The position numbers and the translations under genes were made by a program. DNA of 64,000 bases from Tenodera sinensis (lineage: Eukaryota > Arthropoda > Insecta > Mantodea > Mantidae), in NCBI GenBank assembly GCA_030765045.1, contig CM060964.1, forward strand, positions 166,926,115 through 166,990,114, in the 5' to 3' direction. Shown one piece after another: positions 11,919-21,405 of this stretch. The first letter of the stretch is position 1; the number at the start of each line of letters is the position of its first letter. Under the pieces are notes generated by a model. That model worked only from the letters and a program-made list of their open reading frames with translations. It made no database searches and was not told the DNA's origin.

Positions 11919-12140
11919 TTTTTTTTTTTTGGCAGTGTTTAACGCCCACTTACTACATTAGCATCGCAGGCTGTGTCGCTGATGATATATGGAGCACTGG
12001 TGGAATGAGATGGCGAAAGAAATTGGAAGCTCCTGCGCTCCTTTGTCCATCTCAAATCCCATATGCGGTCTTCTGGGATCGAACCTGGGCTGCTTTGATG
12101 AGAGGCTAATGGTCTAACTACTCATCCACTGCGTGACCAT
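11919..12140 (-). mobile_element. tRNA-derived SINE, family 3, minus strand
   Basis: Minus strand reads a tRNA-like head (A box in GCAGTGGATGAGTAGTTAGA, B box CAGGTTCGATCCC) followed by a body and a poly-A tail (T run at 11919-11930). The flanks GGTATGCTTAG (11908-11918) and GGTAGGCCTAG (12141-12151) form an 11-bp duplication with two mismatches. It is inserted near the right end of hAT copy A. Confidence 0.75.
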
Positions 12141-12195
12141 GGTAGGCCTAGTGGTAGCCCAAGTCACAACCCCAGCTAATGCCACTGGGTGACAT

Positions 12196-13225
12196 CATTA
12201 TGCAAGGAGCAAAGAATGGTAAAGGAAACTGTAAAAAATGAGAGAAGTTAATGAGTAGAAAGTTAAGAAAATTCCATAGGTATGTGTGCTCTGGTCACAG
12301 AATATAGAATCCACATTGTGTGAATTCTTTTAATGCCTGCAGATATCTATGGTCAGAAATGCAGCATTGTTACGAAATAGATTATTTTGTTAGTATTTCT
12401 TTACTTTCTAGTAGTAACCTTACTACCCATAAATATGTACCCTTGTCTGTTACATCAATGTAGCAGTAGCTAGCCTGACTAAATAAATCTATATAAGTTC
12501 TGTTCAGCTAACAGGAGGGCACTTGCTGCACAAACAAAAACATATTGATATCAAAAAATTCTTAATATATAAGCCAAGCACCAGGTTAGAGAAACAATTA
12601 CCTCTCCCCCTTCAGAATAAAACTGCTACCCTCATTTCAGACAGTTGACAACTTTATGTTAATTCCACAATGATTTGCAATACCATATTTCGGAATGCCA
12701 AATATACTTGCAGTTTAGTTTGTCAAATATTTGAGCCCTGCTTAAACCAAACTAAAGGGGACAGAGCCACTGTGGATAATACATTTTCAGATAATTGATG
12801 TTAAGGATTTTAACCTCTTAAATGGGTAAATTTGTGCTTGGGTATTATTGGCCTGCCCAATGCTTCTGTTGAAGTCGTGATCAGATGTTATTATGAGCAA
12901 TTTATTGACATTTTTTAAACCACTTAGGGTAAATGAACTAATGTTAAATTAAAATAGAGCCCTTATATATCCTGTATACATTGAGTTTATGAAAAATGAA
13001 GTTTATAATTGGAGACTTTTGTCAGTGTGATACAGTTTGAAATCTGGTACTCCATGCAATGCTTTTTCACAGTGTGGGCACCAGCATGAGGTTTTGCACA
13101 TTTTCTTGTAGGCTTCTTCTGTAAAGCCCCAGGCACATTTTTAGAAAGCAGCATCCCAAAAGTATGGACCATTTTGAGCTCTTTGAACAGGGTCCCTTGT
13201 GGTAGGCTCTGCAACTTCACCTAAT
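12196..13225 (+). other. Intron sequence, nothing recognised
   Basis: No recognised repeat ends or protein blocks. A 77-codon minus-strand frame at 12987-13220 has no family motif that I can identify. Confidence 0.5.
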
Positions 13226-13233
13226 GCCAATAA

Positions 13234-13907
13234 CAGTGGTGTAAATAATGGCCCTGCAGACCCCACGGTGCAGGGGCCCCTAAACTGCCTTTAATAGTTT
13301 TCTTAGAAAGGACATTTTATATTCAATTCAACCATTTAAAATCGCTAGGAAGAAGCACTGGAACAGTTGCAGTTCACTGATGACATACTGACAACAGAAG
13401 TGTACCATGTAATCCTTTCCAATTCTTCTTTGCTTAAAAGTGTGAAAGAAGCTTACCCCCAAGTGTGTGTGTGTGCTCTCAAAAGCATTCACAATCACAT
13501 AGAGAAATTCATATGTGAAAATCAATTGGCCAGTAACCTGGATTATTTCAGAATTTGGTCATAAGGTATAAACATAAATCAATACGTGTTCTAACCAACT
13601 GTTCAGTGTTATTGCTTCTGAATGATATCTGAGGTACCAGAAATAGAAGTTTGCTTGAGTTACCCGGAATATTGACAGCTATCGATTTTGCTGCACCTAT
13701 ATATATACATTACACGTTTAGCAAGTGTATACATTTTATTTAGGAAAAATAACCATTAGTGTTGGTAATCAGGTAGTGTTATTTTGACATTTATTCTATG
13801 TGAGTAAATACGTAATACTTTAATCTCTCCATTTTTAAGCTCTATTAATATGTAGGGGCCCCAACATTTATTTGCAGGGGGGCCCCAAAACCTTAGCTAC
13901 GCCACTG
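13234..13907 (+). mobile_element. Short non-autonomous hAT element
   Basis: Flanked by a perfect octamer GCCAATAA at 13226-13233 and 13908-13915. The ends are CAGTGGTGTAAATAATGGCC and, from the other side, CAGTGGCGTAGCTAAGG. Both ends then carry GGGGCCCC blocks. The interior has a 72-codon plus-strand frame (13346-13563) that I do not recognise. The 8-bp duplication and CAGTGG ends indicate hAT. Confidence 0.9.
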
Positions 13908-13994
13908 GCCAATAATGCCTCTCTTATGCTCAAGATGAACTACAGTCTAGTTGGTCTAATACCTTTCCTCTTATAAATAAGAAATACATTCAGT

Positions 13995-14213
13995 AATGCC
14001 ATATCCAGGAGCCCCCGAATCTCGCTTAGGGTAAGTTATCCGGGTAAGGTTTTTAACGAAGTTTTCCCTTATCCTGAGAAGACAAATGTCAGGTAACTTA
14101 AAACTCCATGGACCTCGGGCTCATTTGAGCATCATTTAACTCGTTTCATTCATTCACCGTCCGATATGACATTACGTTGGAGGACGTTAATTTAAAAAAA
14201 AAAAAAAAAAAAG
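13995..14213 (+). mobile_element. tRNA-derived SINE, family 2, 5'-truncated
   Basis: Begins at the B-box end (CCCGAATCTCGCTTAGGG), continues GTAAGTTATCCGGGTAAGG, then CTCATTTGAGCATCATTTAAC, and ends in a CCTCCAACG-type block (here GTTGGAGGACGTTAATTT) and an A run at 14193-14211. The same body occurs on the minus strand at 45473-45728 and 57298-57525. Confidence 0.75.
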
Positions 14214-15662
14214 AAAGGATTTCCCATTAAGATTTGAATACAAATTAAAATTTTCTTGGAATGTTGGGCAGAATTTGAGGATTAATTGCATATAGTACCA
14301 AGTACCTCTGTTGGAGTTTTGACTTAGAGCAAAAGAATAGTGCCAGTTGTTTGTAGCAATGTCGCCAGGATAACTTTGAGCATATCATGTTTTCTTATTT
14401 ATTCTTTCTCACTTTTCTTTCTGTTTTTCTCCTCAGCCATTTTGGTTAAGCTGGGTTTTGGTTAAGTGTGGTTTGGTTAAGTGGGGTTTTACTGTATGTG
14501 TAATACTAGGATAGTTAAAGGTTACTGTGACATATGACTTTTTCCTTTATATCTGTTGCGAAGAGAGGTAGCCAGTATTGAAAGGTAAACTACAGTAGAA
14601 CTCCAATTATCTGGATCACTCTGAGGCATAAAAATTGTATGACTAAAATTACTTTAATTAAACCAACAAACTGGTTTTGTTCAACAGTTGTTACAGTATA
14701 TAGTTTTAAATTCTTGTACATTTCTTTGTCATTCTAAAATCAGTCTGCAGTGAATGCATTAAAAGAAAACAATCTTCCAGCAAACAATGAATACAGTTGA
14801 GTTGCACATCCTATTGGGTCATTCCTACAGCAAACATAGTGTAGCGTGAGACGGAACTTTTAGACTGGAAAGTCAAATAAAATGCTTTTTGTTGTTGATT
14901 AGGTAAATACATGTAATGCGTGTGATGAGGCATGATTGAGGAAAATGTGAATGGGGATTTTTATGCACATGTATTATTGTATATGTAATTGTTAAGGTTA
15001 ACTTTTGAAAATCTGAAGTATAACCCTTCCAGTTACAACAATATCCGGAAACCCACCCCTTCTTGACAAAAGTTAAAGGTTAGGAGGTGGGGAGGAATAA
15101 GCCAATAAGAATCTAGAATTTCAAAAACTAAATGTTGCAGCGCGCAGAATAGTCTGTTACGCCCGCAAGTGCAGTATGTAAGAGGGAAGTGAATTGACAG
15201 ACGCGCTGGCTTGGAAAGACAATAAAGTGGTCTCTCATAATTGATGTAAATGCGCAGAGGTATAGTTGTAACTAGAACAAAAATTCACGCTCAAAGATAA
15301 ATGTAAAGAGAATAGACTAAATCAATTTTTGGAAAGCTACTCCTGGGAACTCCACCAACTGTGGTTCTTTTATTTGCCACAATCCCATCACCTGAGATCG
15401 TCGGGCCTTTTACCAAAGGCCAGGGTGCGTGCTTCATCAGTGAGAAATGACAAAGTTAGCCGAGGACAGACAACAAGCCCACTACTAAAACGAGGAGAAC
15501 ATCTTCCACCCTCAACGAGGTAGGAAAACCAGGTACTTGCCTCAAGTGGCTACCCCAAGCAAGGCGATGAGTCAGCAGTTTCATATGCACTGTTGTGTTT
15601 GTCAGTTCAGTGTCATAACTTTAACCTGTGCCTGTATGTATGTTTCAGTCAACTGGGTGCCC
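14214..15662 (+). other. Intron sequence, no recognised gene
   Basis: A short triple GGTTAAG-type repetition at about 14446-14486 and an unassigned GC-richer block at 15340-15575. No transposase or RT motifs were seen. Confidence 0.5.
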
Positions 15663-17180
15663 ATATGCCTTTTAAAAGGAAACATGTTGTCATATCATTG
15701 TCAGACAGAATAAAAATCCTTGAACAATTAGACAAAGGAGTGAGTGGTAAGCAGTTAGCTGAGATGGCTGCAATGGGAACATTAACATTTTCAGGCCCCC
15801 CTCCCCCCAAAAGAATCCTCAATTTTAAACTTTGTTTCTGTCCTTCAGAATGAAGATTGGAGTTTGTCGAGAACTGCAGTAAAAACAGCAGAATGTTTTA
15901 AGTGATCCTATCCAAATGGTTTTTGGAGCAGTGAGCATTAGGAAACCTTATTTCAGGATTGGTTACTTTTAGCTGAGAAAATTGACAGTTTGTCTTCATC
16001 TAAAGTGAGCAGTGACTGACTACCAACCCTCTTTCAAGATCATCTATGCATTTGCAAAGAAGCAAAGCTTTTAGCTGACAAAATTGACAGTTTGACTTCA
16101 TTTAAAGCAAGTAGTGACTGGCTACCAAATTTTAAGACAATTTAAGTGGCAAGAAACTATCAGCACACCCAAAACCAGCTGAAAACATTGAAAAATTCAA
16201 AATTGATGCAGAATCTTATGACCCTGAATTTGTATACAACACAGATGAGATAAGTGTTATTTTGGAAGCCTTTGCCTATAACAACTTTAGCTTCTACAAA
16301 GGAAAGTAATACCATAAGGTTAATAAAGTCTGTGTTACTGTGCTGAACTGTACTAACTCTACAGGAAACCACAAACTATCTCTTTTCTTGATAGGCAAAT
16401 CAAGAAATCCACAGGCTTTCAAAAATGTGAAAAAACTCTCATCTTCAATCTTACCTGGATAACTGTTATTTTCTGTATGAATGGCATGTGTTAGTACAAA
16501 AATATCTCGGAAGGCCTTAGAGAAAGAAGGCAGTAAAGTGATGTTAATGCTGGACAGTGCACCCCACAGAAAGCCTTCATGATAGAGAAGATGGATGATT
16601 CTAAACACTATTCCTGCAATTAAACCTAACAAATTTGTTGCAGTCAATGGACCAATTGGCTATCGAAACTATGAAACCACATTACAGAAGACAACTGTTG
16701 AGGAAGCTTTTGATAGCAGATGAAAGTGAAAAAGGCATTGTGGTTCATCACTAAAAATTGAATTTACAAGATTGTTCTTAAATGGTGGTGAAGGCATGGA
16801 ATTCAGTGAAGACAACCACATTAAAAAGAGCTTGGAACAAATTGAAAAGCATTTCAACCAGGAGTAGGTACAGAAGGAGAAAAGAAGAATGTGAAGAAGG
16901 AGAGGAAGGAGTAGGAGGAGGAAGTGGAAGTGTTACTTGAGGACATAAGGAAGACCTGTTTGAAACTTTCTGGCTGTTCTGAGTGCAATGCAGAGAATGT
17001 AAGCAAGTGACTTGTTTGTGGTTCTTGGGAACCTGGATTTCAAATTCTAAGTGATGAAGAACTTATTCAAAGTGTTAGAGAGGAAATTGATGGCCAGAAA
17101 AATGACATTGCTGGTGAACCAGATGCGGGGAAATCAGTTGGTGAGGCGTTTGGATGTCTGGACACTGCACTAACATAGAT
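15663..17180 (+). pseudogene. Jerky/Tigger-like (pogo superfamily) transposase remnant
   Basis: At 15666 MPFKRKHVVISLSDRIKIL and LDKGVSGKQLAEM form a CENP-B/pipsqueak-type helix-turn-helix. Later frames give DPEFVYNTDE (first catalytic Asp region, near 16200-16250), WKPLPITTLAS, GKSRNPQAFKNVKK (16396-16435) and SKVMLMLDSAPHRKP (near 16530-16575, second Asp). 16740-16860 gives the helical tail NHIKKSLEQIEKHFNQE. Order and spacing match pogo-type DDE transposases of the Jerky group. Many stops and frame changes show that it is dead. Within it, 15968-16027 and 16071-16129 are a diverged direct duplication (TTAGCTGA-AAATTGACAG). Confidence 0.8.
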
Positions 17181-17186
17181 GGAGCA

Positions 17187-17318
17187 GAGCTTCTCAGGTT
17201 ACCAACCATGTAATGTTTATAAAGTTGCTTGAGCTTTCAGCTATTGTAGCTGTATGGTCCTCCTAAGGAAGCTTGAGCAACTTTATAAATATTATACAAC
17301 TGGTAACCTGAAAAGCTC
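17187..17318. repeat. Imperfect 50-bp-arm inverted repeat (hairpin)
   Basis: Left arm 17187-17236 (GAGCTTCTCAGGTTACCA... GCTTGAGCTT) and right arm 17269-17318 are near reverse complements around a 32-bp loop. It may be the two ends of a small MITE or a snap-back fragment. No target duplication was found. Confidence 0.75.
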
Positions 17319-17750
17319 TATGATCTATGATCATTGGCATGAAAGTTTCAAATCTTAGCATAGATGGTACAGCAGCTTTAATGTGACCATATAAAACTAC
17401 TCAATGTCAAACAGATATGAGATTTGGCTGTATGAAAACAATGTAAGACAGCAAAACAGCTGACTCTGACTTACCGCTATGTTCAAGAAGTGATACTTTA
17501 GGTAAGCACAATACTTATGTTGTTTTGTGGTCATTAAATTAATATTATGGTATACACAAATTTAGTTTTCTAAAAAAGAAAAGGAAATTACAATTTTTCA
17601 TGATTTATACAATTATCCAGGTATTTGATTGTCTGGATCATAGATGGGGAGAATTGACTCAATGAGTCACTTTCCCTACATCGTAGTTTTAACCCCATCT
17701 ACTGCCTCACAGCAATTAGCTACCAGTTCATGCCTCCTGCTATTATCTAT

Positions 17751-18101
17751 CTACCTCAGAAAGCCGGTCAGTTCTTCAAATTTTGTCAGGAAGCGGAGAG
17801 GGTAAATACTCGATTGCATCCCTGTCACCCCTCTTCCCCATGCCTGGTCTGGATTATGTCTAGCCCCAATTAATCTCGATAAATGGAGTTCTTCTGTGGA
17901 TATTAAATTATTGCAAACAGGAACAGAATAGAGAAGGTCACATGTTAAACAATTTTTATTAGACCTCTTCAAAAAACTGTTCTGAACTGAGCTTGTATTT
18001 ACTGGAAATGCTTCCTTTAACAAGGTTTTGAATTTTGTTACAGAACCTAGTGTAAGATTTTGCACAATACCATCAACGAATACATGAAATAACTCACACA
18101 T
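17751..18101 (-). CDS. Unrecognised 116-codon open frame
   Basis: I do not recognise the product. It contains a NCLTCDLL segment and ends in TKFEELTGFLR. There is no membrane segment or clear domain. It lies directly upstream of the LTR element in an intron otherwise full of dead transposons, so it is more likely a fragment of an unidentified element or chance than a gene. Confidence 0.2.
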   Translation of the reverse strand: MCELFHVFVDGIVQNLTLGSVTKFKTLLKEAFPVNTSSVQNSFLKRSNKNCLTCDLLYSVPVCNNLISTEELHLSRLIGARHNPDQAWGRGVTGMQSSIYPLRFLTKFEELTGFLR

Positions 18102-18179
18102 AGTGCATATTTTGCATTTCTGTAGTGTGTCTGATACAACCTGTTTCTTTTTGTATGTGGAGCTTAGGCCATAGTCAAG

Positions 18180-18961
18180 TGAAGCTGTAAAATCGTTGTG
18201 TCCTAGTTATTGGATCGCCATTTGAAGCTGAAGTCGTTGGTGACGTGACGTTGCCCTTCGATGTAGCTCGCTCCGGCTAGTTCTGCAAGAAATCTCTTTA
18301 TCTCGGGTTTGCGTAAGTGTAATGGACAACCCAAGAACAACTTTGCATATCATTTTATTGTCTATTAAATATTTTCGGGAGTTATGCCGAAAATATTTGT
18401 ATCTGTAGAGGAATCGCACTCACATCCGCGTAGCACGACCTGCCGTACTGGTCTCTGGTTGAGTAATGACCCGACGCTTTCTCTCTTACCCACGCTAAGA
18501 AGCCGTTCGCTCCATTTGAATGTCATGACGTCATCCAAGAAAGCCTCGTATCCAAAATGCTATTTCCTTTTCCCGCAATTTAGAAATGTCCCTTTCTATT
18601 ATAACATGTTCTTTTATGAATTTCGAATATATAATTACCTTTTTAGGATTAAACGATGTTTACTTTATATTTTATTAAATATATCGCGCGACTTTTAAGG
18701 TTGGTAGACTTGACTTTCGAACGTGTATTTAAACTATGTGGTATGACGTCATGACTCGTTAATTTCAAACCAATAATGCGTTTATACTACAAATTTAACG
18801 ACTATCATTTACTCATATCTTGCTCACCTTACAACACTTCCGGCTCTATTATCTATTTATGTTATTACTTAACACTTATCGCAAATCTCATATCCGGCAA
18901 TTAAATTAAAACGTGTCTTTTTCAAAAGCCCATTCGATCGGAAATCTAAATTTCGGTATCA
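18180..18961 (-). repeat. 3' LTR
   Basis: 782 bp, TG...CA ends, same as the 5' LTR except for about one base. A minus-strand AATAAA lies at 18354-18359 and could serve in polyadenylation. Confidence 0.93.
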
Positions 18962-19746
18962 AATGCCCCCATTTATATTATTTTATTAGTTCATAATAAA
19001 ATAATGTAAATGTCTTGCCCGAAAGAAAAATTAAAAATTACTCCTGTATTTTTGAATAATCGGCAACACTCCCATTATATACAATTTTCAATTACATTTT
19101 TTTTTTTTTTTTTTTAAATTGGTTATTAACACATTTTCTCATTAATCTTTTTAACATGACAAACAATTGTACACTTGACTAAACATTAATCCTTAAATAC
19201 TAATTACAATATGTTATGGTTTCTTCTGTGAAGCTTTTATATAAAGGTTAAATTTCAAGAGTCTTTCTTTATACTTCCTTCTTTTAGTTCATGTTTGCTC
19301 ACTTCGCTCTCACTATCACTTGCACTGTGATTTTTTTTACTTTTGTTATTGTAACACATATCTGTACTATATCCTTTAAGCACTAAAATGTACATATATT
19401 TATATAAATCCATTACACTCTTTAGACAAGTTCTTTCTTTGTCTTTCTGTGATAACTATCTATACATCTAAATATTTTAACAAATGTTTACAAATTAAAT
19501 ATTCTGTTTTCTCTCTATGCGGAGATGAACATTTTAACAATCTTTCTGAAGCTGTTATTGTGAGCTCTATACAATATATTTTTAAGCTCTTTGTAGTATA
19601 TAGCAATTCACATTCTGCATTTTTCATGAATATGTAAGTACCTGACCAATGTATGGTTTTCAAGTAAGCTAACATTTAAATTTTATCTCAAAGCTGATTG
19701 GGCGCCAATATACAAATGACACTTCCAATTTTTCTTTTACATTAAA
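18962..19746 (-). other. Untranslated region between pol and 3' LTR, with polypurine tract
   Basis: AT-rich, no env-like frame. On the minus strand AAATGGGGGCATT lies immediately before the LTR (18962-18975) and is the likely polypurine primer of plus-strand synthesis. A 71-codon frame at 19460-19675 has no recognisable features. Confidence 0.65.
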
Positions 19747-21405
19747 TCAAGGTCCCAAGGCACCACACGGTTTCTTGTATGGTCGAAGGAGTTGTTTATG
19801 CCATCTTCCCAGACATTTTTCATTTTTAACATCTTTTAATTCATAGGTATGATAACCAAATTTTGATATAATTTCTGCAGGACCTTTATATAACAATTCC
19901 ATCCTTTTGTTCCTACCTCGCAATGTACTTGATAACTTATGGTCTTTAACTAGTACCCAATCTCCTATCTTAGGTTCCCATTTATGTTTTCTACTCTTTT
20001 TCTTTAATTTTCGCTTCTCTGCCTTTTTCTTGATTCGTTCAAAAGCAATTTTCGCTCTTTCTTCCTCACTTAACTGAATGTCATTAATTTTCAGTGTTTT
20101 TGGTACCCCGATCAATATTGGTTCTGGTTCAATTCCTAACATTAATTTTATTGGTGCAAACCCAGTAGTTACATTAATGGTGTGATTGATAACCTTTTCT
20201 ATCAATGGACAATATTTCACCCAATCCTTGTGATTATGATGTGTAAGTACACGTAAATAAATTCCTATATCTCGGAGGACACGTTCTGTTGGATTCCCTG
20301 ATGGAAAGTATGAGGAACAATAATTTAGTTTTCTCGAGTCTAATGTCACCCTAATCTTTCCATTGGCCTTATTTACAATACATAGGGGATTCACAAATTC
20401 TGAATTCGAAATTTCAATAACCTCATCTTCTAACATTGACTTTATAACTGCATCTACCTCTTCTCTTATTGTACTAGGGATAGCTCTCGCTTTATGTGTA
20501 AAAGGTTTGATGGGTATCATCTCAAACGAATGAGTATAAATATTACATTTACCAGGTTTCTCAGAGAATACTTCTTTATTTCGGATTAATATTTCAAACA
20601 GTTTATCCCTCTGTTGTTCATTTAGTTGATCAGCCTGAGTTACTTTTTCCCTCAACAATTCTTCTAAGTCTTCACTACTCTCCCTATCATAGTACCTAGT
20701 TGCATCAGAAACCCTCAAATTGTCTATGAAATCATTTTTATCCCATTCTACATTTTCTTTATTATCGACACTGTACTCTTTGACATTTACTTCAGTTAAT
20801 TCCATAGCTCCTACTTTAACATATTCTACAAAGAATGTATCCCCTTGGATTTCTTCTTCCTCTTTTTCTCTTACAATAGTTTCTGAACTACTATCTTCCA
20901 CAAAAGGCACTATAATGGTCTCATCTTCAACTTTCATTTCTAGAATCATGTTTTTAAAATTCACCACAGCTTCCCAGGCATAAAGACAATCACAACCTAT
21001 TATAATATCTGTAACAAGTCTTCCTACAATCAGAAATAAAATTCCTAGTATTCTCCCATTTATTTCAATATTTATCATTGCTTGAAATTTTACTCTTTCT
21101 TTTCGTTTTCCCACAGCTAGCGAGCAATATATCCCATTAACTGGTAAAGACATTACTTTAAAACCACTACTTTGTAAATTATCATAAAAATTTTGTGAGC
21201 ATACTGTGCTATTTGATCCCGTATCTATAATTGCATTGTATTGTTTTCCATTTACTCCAATTTTGATTTTAGGTGGATCTCCTACTTTTTCGTTTTCGTC
21301 AATTCTATTTTTCCATTCTCTTTTCTTTTGTATCATCATTTGCCTTCCAGGACTATTTATTTCCGAGTACTTATCACAATCATTACTAGGATACCCAGTT
21401 CTCAC
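19747..21405 (-). CDS. Pol: aspartic protease, RT start fused in frame to integrase end
   Basis: 552 codons, opening GTGAGAAC, in the -1 frame relative to gag with overlap at the gag TGA (so probably expressed by frameshift or reinitiation). Residues 57-140 are a retropepsin: NAIIDTGSNS with the catalytic Asp at 61, and DIIIGCD near 135. Residues 262-361 are the RT finger region (VFSEKPGKCNIYTHSF, EEVDAVIKSMLEDEVIE, IRVTLDSRKLN). At about 361 (near 20323) the sequence jumps to YFPSGNPTERVLRDIG, a late integrase core motif, then FAPIKLMLG and a C-terminal GPY/F-like module (YKGPAEIISKFGYHTYELKD, residues about 500-530). RT palm with its catalytic Asp pair, RNase H, and the integrase zinc finger and most of its core are gone, yet the frame is open throughout. 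Confidence 0.9.
   Translation of the reverse strand: MRTGYPSNDCDKYSEINSPGRQMMIQKKREWKNRIDENEKVGDPPKIKIGVNGKQYNAIIDTGSNSTVCSQNFYDNLQSSGFKVMSLPVNGIYCSLAVGKRKERVKFQAMINIEINGRILGILFLIVGRLVTDIIIGCDCLYAWEAVVNFKNMILEMKVEDETIIVPFVEDSSSETIVREKEEEEIQGDTFFVEYVKVGAMELTEVNVKEYSVDNKENVEWDKNDFIDNLRVSDATRYYDRESSEDLEELLREKVTQADQLNEQQRDKLFEILIRNKEVFSEKPGKCNIYTHSFEMIPIKPFTHKARAIPSTIREEVDAVIKSMLEDEVIEISNSEFVNPLCIVNKANGKIRVTLDSRKLNYCSSYFPSGNPTERVLRDIGIYLRVLTHHNHKDWVKYCPLIEKVINHTINVTTGFAPIKLMLGIEPEPILIGVPKTLKINDIQLSEEERAKIAFERIKKKAEKRKLKKKSRKHKWEPKIGDWVLVKDHKLSSTLRGRNKRMELLYKGPAEIISKFGYHTYELKDVKNEKCLGRWHKQLLRPYKKPCGALGP

Larger units (their letters stand above)
3606..12187 (+). mobile_element. hAT transposon, copy A, expanded by four nested insertions
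   Basis: The left end CAGTGGCATA starts at 3606; the right end, read inward on the other strand, is CAGTGGCATTA and finishes at 12187. Flanking octamers are GGTGACAG (3598-3605) and GGTGACAT (12188-12195), a 7/8 match to an 8-bp hAT target duplication. Removing the insertions at 3704-5607, about 6153-9454, 9860-11118 and 11919-12140 leaves roughly 1.8-1.9 kb. The interior at 5616-6150, 9455-9850 and 11130-11530 aligns in order with the second copy at 49221-50438, which lacks these insertions. A stretch at about 9510-9745 is also absent from copy B. Coding remains are a ZMYM1-like hAT transposase C-terminus at 11130-11620. It is dead. Confidence 0.82.

Noticed and set aside
18207..18698. Open frames inside the LTRs (70 and 104 codons) as proteins
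   Set aside because: They occur identically in both LTRs because the LTRs are duplicates; no known LTR protein resembles them.
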